Assembly: GCA_022846075.1 (NCBI GenBank)
Contig: AP025582.1
Coordinates: 1,922,001-1,986,000 of the forward strand
DNA: 64,000 nt
Direction: 5' to 3'
DNA from: Oscillospiraceae bacterium
GTDB lineage: Bacteria > Bacillota > Clostridia > Oscillospirales > Oscillospiraceae
Positions 32,992-41,534 of this stretch are shown piece by piece (position 1 is the first letter of the stretch; every line of letters begins with the position of its first letter). A program made the translations under genes and the position numbers. The notes beneath the pieces were generated by a model. That model saw nothing but the letters and a program-made list of their open reading frames with translations. It did no database searches and was not told the DNA's origin.

Positions 32992-34367
32992 AGCTGCAAG
33001 ATGTGTCCTTTTCCTATACAAAAGAAGTGGGCACCCTCACCCATATAGATCTGACCATCCGACCGGGCGAGTGTGTCTTGCTCTGCGGCGCTTCCGGCTG
33101 CGGAAAGACCACCATCACGAAGTTGGTCAACGGCCTGATCCCGGCATTTACGGAGGACTGCACGCTGACCGGACAGGTCCTGCTCCACGGCGCGCCGGTG
33201 CGGGAACAACCTCTTTACCAGCTGGCCCGGCAGGTGGGGTCTGTTTTCCAGAACCCCAAAAGTCAGTTTTTCAACATGGATTCCGACAGTGAGCTGGCCT
33301 TTGGCCTGGAAAATCAGGGTATGACCCGGGGTGAGATCCTCCATCGGCTGGATGATACCACCGACCGCCTGCATCTGAAGCGGTTGAGGGGGCGGAACAT
33401 CTTCGCCATGTCGGGCGGAGAAAAGCAGCTGCTGGCCTTTGCCTCGGTCTATGCCATGGGGCCGGAACTCTACATTCTGGATGAACCTACGGCCAATTTG
33501 GATCGGGATACCATTGACAGACTCCATGATCAAATCGTATACCTGAAAAGTCGGGGACACACCATTCTCATTGCGGAGCATCGGTTGTACTTTCTGGCGG
33601 ATCTCATAGATCGGGCCGTCTATCTGCGGGACGGGGTCGTGGAGCAGATCTGGAGCGGAGCAGAATTCCGGCGGCTGGCTGAGACAGAACGGATCGCTCT
33701 GGGCCTTCGCACACTCACGCCTACTCAGGTGACTCTGCCGCCCTCCCGCGCTGCGGGAGAACAGGATGGACTGTCTGTGGAGGGACTGTGCTGCCGGTAC
33801 AAGCGGGAGCCGCCGATATTTCAAAACCTTTCCTTCTCCGCCCGCCCGGGAGAGGTGCTGGCCGTCACGGGTGACAATGGCGTGGGAAAAAGCACCCTTT
33901 CCCGCTGCTTGTGTGGCCTGATGCGGGAGAGTGCCGGAACGATCCGCCTCAACGGCCGCATCCTTGGTGCGAAGCAGCGGCAGCGGATTGCCTACTGCGT
34001 CATGCAGGATGTGAACCATCAGCTCTTTTCCGACAGCGTATGGGGAGAGTGCCGGCTGGCTATGGAAGGGCTCTCTGACCAGCGCATTCAGGAGGTGCTG
34101 GATCGGCTCAATTTGCTTGCGTTCCGGGAAAAGCACCCTATGGCCCTCTCCGGCGGTCAGAAGCAGCGTTTGGCGGTGGCTACCGCCATGCTGTCCCAAA
34201 AGCCGCTGCTGGTATTCGACGAGCCCACCAGTGGTCTGGACTATGCAAGAATGCAGGAAGTGGCCCGCTGCGCACGGGAACTGGCGGACGAGGGGCGGGT
34301 GGTTCTGGTGGTGACCCATGACCGCGAATTTCTCCAGTGCGCCTGTGATCGAGTCCTGGAACTTTGA
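32985..34367 (+). CDS. ECF transporter fused double ATPase (system 1)
   Basis: A 460-residue protein with two ABC domains in tandem, replacing separate EcfA1 and EcfA2. First domain: GASGCGKTT, MSGGEKQLLAFA, YILDEPTANLD, AEHRLYFL. Second: GDNGVGKST, LSGGQKQRLAVA, VFDEPTSGLD, VTHDREFL. Between them is a linker of about 30 residues. Provides the energy for the dedicated (group I-like) ECF transporter. Complete. Confidence 0.92.
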   Translation: MVELQDVSFSYTKEVGTLTHIDLTIRPGECVLLCGASGCGKTTITKLVNGLIPAFTEDCTLTGQVLLHGAPVREQPLYQLARQVGSVFQNPKSQFFNMDSDSELAFGLENQGMTRGEILHRLDDTTDRLHLKRLRGRNIFAMSGGEKQLLAFASVYAMGPELYILDEPTANLDRDTIDRLHDQIVYLKSRGHTILIAEHRLYFLADLIDRAVYLRDGVVEQIWSGAEFRRLAETERIALGLRTLTPTQVTLPPSRAAGEQDGLSVEGLCCRYKREPPIFQNLSFSARPGEVLAVTGDNGVGKSTLSRCLCGLMRESAGTIRLNGRILGAKQRQRIAYCVMQDVNHQLFSDSVWGECRLAMEGLSDQRIQEVLDRLNLLAFREKHPMALSGGQKQRLAVATAMLSQKPLLVFDEPTSGLDYARMQEVARCARELADEGRVVLVVTHDREFLQCACDRVLEL

Positions 34368-34385
34368 GAAAGGAGCTGAGCCGCA

Positions 34386-35366
34386 GTGGCATTTTTACAG
34401 GACAGCCAACCGGATCTGTGCCTCTTGGCCAAGAGTGGTGGGTGCAGCGTTTATCAGCTGCGAAATGAGAGCGGCGAGGGAACCATGACCGTCTATGAGG
34501 TGTTCCCCGGCGCTACCATCCTGTATAACGATTTCCACATGGCCTATTGCGACTCCTCTTTTGAAACCCGACAGGATCTCCTCTGCATCGACTATTGCCG
34601 GGAGGGCCGGATGGAATACGCTGTGGGCAACGATGCGTTCTCCTATGTGGAGGCAGGTGACCTGAAAGTGGATCGCCGCCTGAAGCACAAAGGATACTTT
34701 TCTCTCCCGTTGTCCCACTATCATGGCATCTCCATGTGCTTTGACCTGTCCATGATCCCCATGGAGCTGGCTCGTCTGGCGGGAGACTATCCTTTGGATC
34801 TGGCTGCCATCCAGCAGAAATTCTGCCCGGATGCCCGGCCACGGGTCATTCACGGAGCACCCTCGGTGGATCACATTTTTCAGGAGTTGTGTACCGTACC
34901 GGAGCGGATCAAAATGCCCTACTTTCGGGTAAAGATTCTGGAGTTGTTGCTGTATCTCGACGCCCTGGAATTGGGAAGCGGAACGGAAAAACCATATTTT
35001 TACCGTTCCCAGGTGGAAACGGTAAAGGCCATCTGCTCCTATCTGGTGGAGCATCTGGATCAGCATATCACGTTGGAGGCCCTGTCCAGACAGTACCAGA
35101 TCCCTTTGACCACCATGAAGGCCTGCTTCAAAAGTGTATATGGCAGTCCGGTGAACACCTATATGCGGGCACTGCGGATGGATCGGGCGGCTCTGCTGCT
35201 TCGGAAAGAACCGGAGGCCAGCGTTACAGAGATCGCCGGAGCGGTGGGCTATGACAGCTCCAGCAAATTTGCCGCGGCTTTTCGGGCGGTGAAGGGACAA
35301 ACTCCGCTGGAATACCGGCGAGGCGGCGGGAATCCCGTTCTCTCTTTTCCTGACGAAACGGAGTGA
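34386..35366 (+). CDS. AraC-family regulator 2
   Basis: A 326-residue AraC-type regulator; N-terminal sensing region about 1-220, C-terminal double HTH (ITLEALSRQYQIPLTTMKACFKSVYG, VTEIAGAVGYDSSSKFAAAF, GQTPLEYRR). The layout matches PchR-type activators that respond to siderophores or metal complexes. GTG start with AAGGAG about 10 bases upstream, 18 bases after the ECF ATPase stop, so likely cotranscribed with ECF system 1; it is followed by a terminator and then ABC pair 3, its probable target. Confidence 0.88.
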   Translation: MAFLQDSQPDLCLLAKSGGCSVYQLRNESGEGTMTVYEVFPGATILYNDFHMAYCDSSFETRQDLLCIDYCREGRMEYAVGNDAFSYVEAGDLKVDRRLKHKGYFSLPLSHYHGISMCFDLSMIPMELARLAGDYPLDLAAIQQKFCPDARPRVIHGAPSVDHIFQELCTVPERIKMPYFRVKILELLLYLDALELGSGTEKPYFYRSQVETVKAICSYLVEHLDQHITLEALSRQYQIPLTTMKACFKSVYGSPVNTYMRALRMDRAALLLRKEPEASVTEIAGAVGYDSSSKFAAAFRAVKGQTPLEYRRGGGNPVLSFPDETE

Positions 35367-35411
35367 CGCTGGCTGTGCGGAGCGGCAAGCACGGGTAAGA
35401 ACCGATACAAT

Positions 35412-35450
35412 AGGGCATGGTGAGAGATGTCTCACCATGCCCTATTTTTT
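35412..35450 (+). terminator. Strong terminator just before ABC pair 3
   Basis: Perfect 14-bp stem AGGGCATGGTGAGA (35412-35425) with TCTCACCATGCCCT (35430-35443), four-base loop, then ATTTTTT. It ends 15 bases before the GTG of the ABC gene, and a -10-like TACAAT lies at 35406-35411, so it either ends the AraC transcript or attenuates the transporter. Confidence 0.9.
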
Positions 35451-35465
35451 GAAAGGAGTGGTTTT

Positions 35466-37223
35466 GTGAAACAACGCAGCTGGCTGGCCATCCTGCTCTC
35501 CTTTGCCGGTCCCTGCCGGGGAAAGCTGGTCTTGTCTGTTATATGCGCAATTATCAGCGTGGTGGGGGGCTTTGTGCCGTATCTGGGGGTCTATGAGATC
35601 CTTCGCCTGTTTATCCATCAGTCGGCCTCCGGAACGGAGCTTCTCCGATGGGCTGGAGTGTGTCTGGCGGGATATACGGTCAAGGTGGCTTTTTACGCCT
35701 TTTCTACTATGCTGGCTCATGTGTCTGCCTACACCATTTTGGAGGGCCTGCGCCGTCAAGTGGCCCATAAGCTGATGCACGCCCCCTTGGGGAGTGTGCT
35801 GTCGAAGCCCGTCGGTTCCCTCAAAAGCACCATCGTGGATCGGATCGAGGACATTGAGCCGCCGCTGGCCCACATGATACCGGAATTGAGTTCCAATGTG
35901 CTGCTGCCTATCGTGGTGGTGATCGCCCTCTTTGCCATGGATTGGCGGATGGGCCTTGCCTCCCTTGCTACGATCCCGGCCGCGCTGATCCCCATGGCGG
36001 CGAGCCTGCGGACCTACAACGAAAAGTATGCCGCCTATATGGCAGCCAATGCTCAGGTCAACAGTATCATCGTGGAGTATGTAGAGGGCATCGAGGTGGT
36101 AAAGGCTTTCAACCAGAGCGGTGCCTCCTATGAGAAATTCGTCCGGGCAGTGACCAGTTTTCGTGACTTCACGCTGGATTGGTTCCGCTGCACCTGGAAG
36201 TCCATGAACCTGTGCCTGTCTATCCTGCCTACCACGCTGCTGGCCACCCTGCCGGTTGGGATCGCCCTGTATCAGACCGGCGTCCTGGACCCGGCCCGGC
36301 TGGCTCTGTGCTTGATGCTGGTGCTGGGTATCGTGTCCCCGCTGGTGCAGGCTGCAGCCTTTCTCAATTCCATGAAGAGCATGGAATTTGCCGTCCGGGA
36401 CACTCGGCATCTGCTGGATCTGGAGGAGCTGCCCGAGGCGTCCGAGCCCGCCCGCCTCTCCGGCAGCGGTATCACTTTGCGGGATGTGTCCTTCTCGTAT
36501 AGCGGGAAAGAAGAGGACACTGTGCTGCGTCACATTGATCTGGAACTTCCCGCCAACACCTTCACCGCTCTGGTGGGTCCCTCCGGTGGCGGCAAATCTA
36601 CGGCAGCCCGGCTTATCGCTCGGTTCTGGGATGTGACGGATGGCTGCATTGCCATAGGCGGTGTGGATATTCGGAATCTCACACTGAAGCAGCTGGCGGA
36701 TCAGGTCAGTTTCGTGACACAGGACAATTTCCTCTTTGACTGCTCTCTGAAAGAAAACATTCGATTGGGGAAGCCGGACGCCACGGAGGAGGAAGTTTGG
36801 GCGGCTGCCAGGGCTGCTCAGTGTGAGGAGTTTTTAGGGCGGCTGGAGCATGGATGGGATACCCCAGCGGGTGAAGCGGGCAAGCAGCTCTCCGGTGGGG
36901 AGCGGCAGCGGATCGCCATCGCCCGCGCGATTCTGAAGGATGCCCCCATTGTAATTTTGGACGAGGCCACCGCCTTTACCGATCCGGAGAACGAAGACAA
37001 AATCCAGCGTTCACTGATGGCGCTCTCCCGGGGGAAAACGCTGCTGGTTATTGCCCACCGGCTGAGCACGATTCAGAACGCCGACCAGATCGTGGTGCTG
37101 GAGAAGGGCCGTATTGTGGACAAAGGCACACAGCCGGAGCTGCTCAGCCGATGCCCGCTATATCAAAAGCTATGGCAGGCCCATGTGGGTGCCCAGAACT
37201 GGGCGGTTGGAAAGGAGGCTTGA
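35466..37223 (+). CDS. ABC half-transporter, YbtP-like (pair 3, subunit A)
   Basis: A 585-residue TMD-NBD fusion: NBD with GPSGGGKST, LSGGERQRIAIARA, VILDEATAFTDPENE and AHRLSTI. The GTG at 35466 has AAGGAG 8 bases upstream; the earlier ATG at 35427 lies inside the terminator stem. A-type subunit by ATAFTDPENE. No GTTAGC box precedes it; control may come from the AraC gene or by read-through. Confidence 0.9.
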   Translation: MKQRSWLAILLSFAGPCRGKLVLSVICAIISVVGGFVPYLGVYEILRLFIHQSASGTELLRWAGVCLAGYTVKVAFYAFSTMLAHVSAYTILEGLRRQVAHKLMHAPLGSVLSKPVGSLKSTIVDRIEDIEPPLAHMIPELSSNVLLPIVVVIALFAMDWRMGLASLATIPAALIPMAASLRTYNEKYAAYMAANAQVNSIIVEYVEGIEVVKAFNQSGASYEKFVRAVTSFRDFTLDWFRCTWKSMNLCLSILPTTLLATLPVGIALYQTGVLDPARLALCLMLVLGIVSPLVQAAAFLNSMKSMEFAVRDTRHLLDLEELPEASEPARLSGSGITLRDVSFSYSGKEEDTVLRHIDLELPANTFTALVGPSGGGKSTAARLIARFWDVTDGCIAIGGVDIRNLTLKQLADQVSFVTQDNFLFDCSLKENIRLGKPDATEEEVWAAARAAQCEEFLGRLEHGWDTPAGEAGKQLSGGERQRIAIARAILKDAPIVILDEATAFTDPENEDKIQRSLMALSRGKTLLVIAHRLSTIQNADQIVVLEKGRIVDKGTQPELLSRCPLYQKLWQAHVGAQNWAVGKEA

Positions 37224-37225
37224 CG

Positions 37226-38971
37226 ATGTTTCAGAGTATGAATCGGATTCTGCGTTGGACAAAGGGGTACCACAGACGGCTGTATCTCGGAAGCCTCTGT
37301 TCGTTTCTTGCCACCTGGGCCGCCGCCGGGCCGGTGATGCTGACGGCCTGGGCCCTTGGGCTGGTCATCGAGAGTGCCCAGGAGGGGACGGCGCTGGACG
37401 CCAGGCTCCCCTGGCTGTGCCTGGGCGGGATCATCCTGCTGATCGTTCTGCGCTTCGTGTGTGCTTACTGGAAAAACCGGCTCCAGGAGAGTATCGGAAC
37501 AGAGCGGGCGGCGCAGCAGAGACTGGAACTTGGTGACCTGCTCAAACGGGTTTCCCTGGGGTATTTCTCTAAGAATAACCTGGGCGACATTCTGGCTGCT
37601 CTGACCACGGAGCTCAGTACCCTGGAGCTGCAAAGCATGAAGATGGTGGATGCGGTCATCAACGGCTATCTGCAGGTACTGGTCATCGTTTTGTGCATGG
37701 CGTTCTTCTGCCCCGAGGCGGCGCTGGTGGCAGTGGTGGGTGTGCTGCTGTCCGCCTTTGCCCTCCGCGGCATCGGGCGGCAGAGTGCCCGCACCGCTCC
37801 GGTGGGACACCGGGCCCAAGAGGCATTGTCCGGGGCAGCCATTGAGTACATCCACGGCCTTTCGGTGGTCAAATCCTTCGGACAGGAGGGGGCGTCCTCC
37901 CAGCGGTTTTTTGAGGCGTGCCGGGCCAATAAGGACATCCGTATCAAAAACGAGTTTGGATTTGTGCCCTGGAACTGCCTGCACCTGTTTTCTCTGAAGG
38001 CCGCAGCTGTTGGCCTGGTGCTCACCGCCGGCTGGCAGACTATGAACGGAACCTTGGAGCTGCCGGTGCTCCTGATGGCTGCCATGTTTTCCTTCACGAT
38101 CTTCGGCAGTGTGGAGTCCATCAACGACGCCGCCCACATCCTTTCTGTCACGGACTCGGTGCTGGACCGTCTGGAAGAACTGGAGGGAACGGAACTGCCG
38201 GATCAGGATGGGAAAGACATCTCTTTGGAGCATTACGACATCTGCTTCGACCATGTCTCCTTCGGTTACGGAACACGGGAGGTGATCCACAATGTTTCCT
38301 TCCAGCTGCCGCAAAACAGCGCCACCGCCATTGTAGGGCCGTCCGGCAGCGGGAAGAGCACCCTCTGCGCACTGCTGGCCCGGTTTTATGATGTAGATCA
38401 GGGACGCATCACCGTGGGCGGCTATGACATCCGGAAGATGACCTGCGACAGCCTTTTACGCAACATTGCTATGGTATTTCAGAATGTGTATCTGTTCCAC
38501 GACACCATCCGCAATAACATCCGTTTTGGCCGTCCGGATGCTGCCGAGGAGGATGTGATCGCCGCAGCCAAAGCGGCCCGCTGCCATGACTTCATCATGG
38601 CGCTGCCCCAAGGGTACGACACCATGGTGGGAGAAGGCGGCTCCAACCTCTCCGGTGGAGAAAAGCAGCGCATTTCCATTGCCCGGTGTCTTCTGAAGGA
38701 CGCCCCCATTGTCATTCTGGACGAGGCCACCGCCAGCGTGGACCCGGAGAATGAGCATGAGATCCAGGAGGCGCTCTCTGCTCTGGTGCGGGGAAAGACT
38801 ATCATCACCATCGCCCACCGTCTGGCTACGATCCAGAATGCTGACCGGATTTTAGTGGTGGAGGATGGCCGCATTGCTCAGCATGGCACCCATCAGGAGC
38901 TGATGAGCCAGGAGGGAACTTACCGGAACTTTATCGAGATCCGACAGCGGGCTGAGGGCTGGCGGATATAA
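37226..38971 (+). CDS. ABC half-transporter, YbtQ-like (pair 3, subunit B)
   Basis: A 581-residue TMD-NBD fusion with GPSGSGKST, LSGGEKQRISIARC, VILDEATASVDPENE and AHRLATI. It starts 2 bases after the stop of subunit A behind AAAGGAGG. B-type subunit by ATASVD. Forms the third complete heterodimer of the island. Confidence 0.9.
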   Translation: MFQSMNRILRWTKGYHRRLYLGSLCSFLATWAAAGPVMLTAWALGLVIESAQEGTALDARLPWLCLGGIILLIVLRFVCAYWKNRLQESIGTERAAQQRLELGDLLKRVSLGYFSKNNLGDILAALTTELSTLELQSMKMVDAVINGYLQVLVIVLCMAFFCPEAALVAVVGVLLSAFALRGIGRQSARTAPVGHRAQEALSGAAIEYIHGLSVVKSFGQEGASSQRFFEACRANKDIRIKNEFGFVPWNCLHLFSLKAAAVGLVLTAGWQTMNGTLELPVLLMAAMFSFTIFGSVESINDAAHILSVTDSVLDRLEELEGTELPDQDGKDISLEHYDICFDHVSFGYGTREVIHNVSFQLPQNSATAIVGPSGSGKSTLCALLARFYDVDQGRITVGGYDIRKMTCDSLLRNIAMVFQNVYLFHDTIRNNIRFGRPDAAEEDVIAAAKAARCHDFIMALPQGYDTMVGEGGSNLSGGEKQRISIARCLLKDAPIVILDEATASVDPENEHEIQEALSALVRGKTIITIAHRLATIQNADRILVVEDGRIAQHGTHQELMSQEGTYRNFIEIRQRAEGWRI

Positions 38972-38975
38972 AATA

Positions 38976-39011
38976 AGTATGTGGGGAGGCAGATCTGCCT
39001 CCCCACATACT
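38976..39011. terminator. 36-bp perfect palindrome, bidirectional terminator
   Basis: Arms 38976-38993 and 38994-39011 are exact complements (AGTATGTGGGGAGGCAGA and its complement) with no spacer; followed by GTTTTG on the plus strand. It separates the convergent ABC pair 3 and AraC 3 genes. Confidence 0.8.
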
Positions 39012-39045
39012 GTTTTGGGATGATTCTTTGGATTTTGGCTTTGTA

Positions 39046-40011
39046 TCACTTTCGCTTTGCCATTTTCCTGTACTCCAGCGGGAGCAGGCCGGTGCTTCTT
39101 CGAAACAGTTCCGCAAACCGGCTGGATGTAGAATATCCTATCGTTTGAGCAATCTGACCAATTTGCAGATCGGTATGAGCCAGCAGATATTCTGCCTGAC
39201 TCATGCGGCGCTGCTGTATATACTCTGTGATCGTGCAGCCATAGACCTTCTTGAAGCTGCTTTTGAGCTTTGTCGTACCCATGCAGGCAATTTGTGCCAG
39301 GCGTTCTATGGGCACTTCACCAGCGTAATGATCACTCAAATAGGCCGCTACGGTTTGAATCCGTTCCAAATCCTGAGAAACCAGTTTGTGATCTGAAACT
39401 GAACGCTTTTTTTGATATTCAACCACCAGAGAGAGTGCCTCGGCTACCTTGCTCTCATAATAGAGTTTAGCTGCAATTCCGGTTCCACGGTAGCTCTGTA
39501 GTTCTGATAGAAGCCGGTACATTTCCGGGAAATCTGTTGTTTGGTCGATTTCCCGAAAAGCCTCGATGGGATTCCGATATTCTTCCGGATACTGTTTTTT
39601 CAAATAATCCTCATAATATGCAGGGGTGATCTCGATGCCTATGGATCGAACCGGTATATTTTTGTGGACGATTACTTGATATGGCTTGTATCCGCCCACA
39701 TAGGTCTTGATACATCCGGCTGACAACCGGCGATACGGAGACAACTCTTCACCGGAGATGGAATCGTAACGGGTAATACTGAGACATTCCGGGAGATCAA
39801 ATTCCAGCATAAAATCCTTATTGAAAGAGAAGTTGTGTATCTTGATGTCGAACAGATCCCTTTGCCCGTAGGTCCAATAGGAACCTTCGCCAACTTCCGG
39901 AGATAGCTTCCAGCAAAGCCCCAGAGGACCATACTGATCATTATCTGGTTCCGGTACAAAACCGTGCTTTTTCAGTAATGGCGCATAGTATTGTTCAATG
40001 ATACCGGTCAT
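39046..40011 (-). CDS. AraC-family regulator 3
   Basis: A 321-residue AraC-type regulator. The N-terminal region carries GSYWTYGQRDLFDIKIHNFSF and the C-terminal double HTH has IERLAQIACMGTTKLKSSFKKVYG and IGQIAQTIGYSTSSRFAELF. It is divergent from ECF operon 2 and shares its N-terminal sensing layout with AraC 4 (FFWTYGQQDLYTIKIHDFFF), so the two are paralogues that may sense related ligands. Start is uncertain by ten residues (ATG 40011 or 40041; GGGAGG lies between them). Confidence 0.9.
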   Translation of the reverse strand: MTGIIEQYYAPLLKKHGFVPEPDNDQYGPLGLCWKLSPEVGEGSYWTYGQRDLFDIKIHNFSFNKDFMLEFDLPECLSITRYDSISGEELSPYRRLSAGCIKTYVGGYKPYQVIVHKNIPVRSIGIEITPAYYEDYLKKQYPEEYRNPIEAFREIDQTTDFPEMYRLLSELQSYRGTGIAAKLYYESKVAEALSLVVEYQKKRSVSDHKLVSQDLERIQTVAAYLSDHYAGEVPIERLAQIACMGTTKLKSSFKKVYGCTITEYIQQRRMSQAEYLLAHTDLQIGQIAQTIGYSTSSRFAELFRRSTGLLPLEYRKMAKRK

Positions 40012-40127
40012 TACAATAGATACGCCTCCCTTGTTTTGCAATGATTAGACGAATTTTTGAAATGATAGGACGAACCTCGCTCCAAACGATTGAAAGTAGG
40101 TTGTGCATGGTGTAATTATATATAACG

Positions 40128-40143
40128 GTTAGCCACATCTAAC
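40128..40143. promoter_or_regulatory. DtxR-type box 9
   Basis: GTTAGC-CACA-TCTAAC (one mismatch) in front of ECF operon 2. TTGAAA (40090-40095) and TAATTA (40113-40118), 17 bases apart, could be the promoter, with the box just downstream. Confidence 0.75.
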
Positions 40144-40200
40144 CAAAGGATAGCATACCTATCTCATAAAGTCAACGCATTGCAAAATAGGAGGATCAAC

Positions 40201-40812
40201 ATGAGCAATCAAATCAATCCCGCAAAAAAGAGTCTCACTATCAAGGATCTTGTGACAACCGGCATTTTCAGCGCAATTTTCTTTGTGTTTACCATGATCG
40301 GCGGTATTTTCTTTGCACCAAACCCGGTTTTGACATTCTATATGCCGATGGGTGCAGCATTGCTGTGCGGCCCTGTATATCTTCTGATGATCGCCAAGGT
40401 GCAGAAGCGGTGGAGCGTCACCATTCTTGGTATCATTATGGGGATCATCTGGTTCGTTACCGGAATGCACTGGGCTTTTTCTTTAGGCTATATCGGAATG
40501 GGAATTATCGCCGATCTGGTAGCTGGCGCGGGAGATTACCGCAATAAGGCGGTCAATCTGCTGTCCTATATGCTGATGTCGCTGGGCGGCGTTTACACCT
40601 ATGTGGTGTTTTTTATTGATCCGCAAGGCTGGGCCAGCACGATGCTGGAAAACGGCACGGAACAGTCCTATATTGACACAATGAGCGCGTCTGCGCCCTC
40701 CTGGCTGTTGGCTGTCATCATTATCGGAACGCTGGCGATTGCTGCGTTCAGTGGTTGGATCGGTGGAAAGCTGCTGAAAAAGCAGTTTGAAAAGGCTGGG
40801 ATCACCGCATGA
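40201..40812 (+). CDS. ECF transporter S component, MptD-like (system 2)
   Basis: A 203-residue membrane protein related to the S component of system 1: LTIKDLVTTGIFSAIFFVFTMIGGIFF at the start and GGKLLKKQFEKAGI at the end. About five hydrophobic segments. The stop overlaps the T component start (ATGA). AGGAGG precedes the ATG 40201 by 8 bases. Substrate unknown; differences in the loops from system 1 suggest a different ligand. Confidence 0.9.
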   Translation: MSNQINPAKKSLTIKDLVTTGIFSAIFFVFTMIGGIFFAPNPVLTFYMPMGAALLCGPVYLLMIAKVQKRWSVTILGIIMGIIWFVTGMHWAFSLGYIGMGIIADLVAGAGDYRNKAVNLLSYMLMSLGGVYTYVVFFIDPQGWASTMLENGTEQSYIDTMSASAPSWLLAVIIIGTLAIAAFSGWIGGKLLKKQFEKAGITA

Positions 40813-41534
40813 TTGGCGGAGCGTTATCCACGCGCGGACTGTGGCTGGACCCCAGAACGAAGATATTACTGCTTCTGTTGTGTATCTTTTCTGCCATGAT
40901 GGCTCCATCCTTACTCTACGAACTGGGCCTTGTGGTGCTGATCGGGCTGCTCGGCATTTGCTTCGGAAAGTGGAAGTATGCCTGGAAGGGAGTACTGTTC
41001 TATGCGCTGATCGTTCTGCTCACCATCTGGATCATGGATACCATGACCGGAACTTGGCGCACCATGTTTATCGCTTTTTTAGGGTTATTCCATAAGGTCT
41101 ATCCCTGCGGGATGCTGTCTGGCATTGTCATTTCCACTACAAAGGTCAGCGAATTCCTCTCGGCGATGAATCGCATCCATGCACCCCAAAAGCTGGTAAT
41201 CCCCTTGGCCGTCATGCTGCGTTATATCCCTACCATTCAGGAGGATTGGCGGTTTATCAAGGACGCAATGCGGATGCGGGACGTCTCGCCTTCGCTTAAG
41301 GGGTTCCTGACGCATCCCGGAATAACGGTGGAGTGTATCTATGTTCCGTTGATGATGGCAGCATCCAAAGCGGCGGATGAACTGTCCATCGCTTCTATCA
41401 CCCGCGGCATTGAAAACCCAAAGCCTCGAACTTGTCTGGTGCAGATCCATATCGGGTTGATGGATATTGCGGCAGTCTTTTGCTTTGCAGGCGCACTGGC
41501 TGTCGGGCTTTATGGAAAGGGGATGCTGGGATGA
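40809..41534 (+). CDS. ECF transporter T component, CbiQ/EcfT-like (system 2)
   Basis: A 241-residue membrane subunit starting with the typical LDPRTKILLLLL; coupling helices VMLRYIPTIQEDWRFIKDAMRMRD and IASITRGIENP. Coupled on both sides by 4-base overlaps to the S component and the ATPase genes. Confidence 0.92.
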   Translation: MIGGALSTRGLWLDPRTKILLLLLCIFSAMMAPSLLYELGLVVLIGLLGICFGKWKYAWKGVLFYALIVLLTIWIMDTMTGTWRTMFIAFLGLFHKVYPCGMLSGIVISTTKVSEFLSAMNRIHAPQKLVIPLAVMLRYIPTIQEDWRFIKDAMRMRDVSPSLKGFLTHPGITVECIYVPLMMAASKAADELSIASITRGIENPKPRTCLVQIHIGLMDIAAVFCFAGALAVGLYGKGMLG

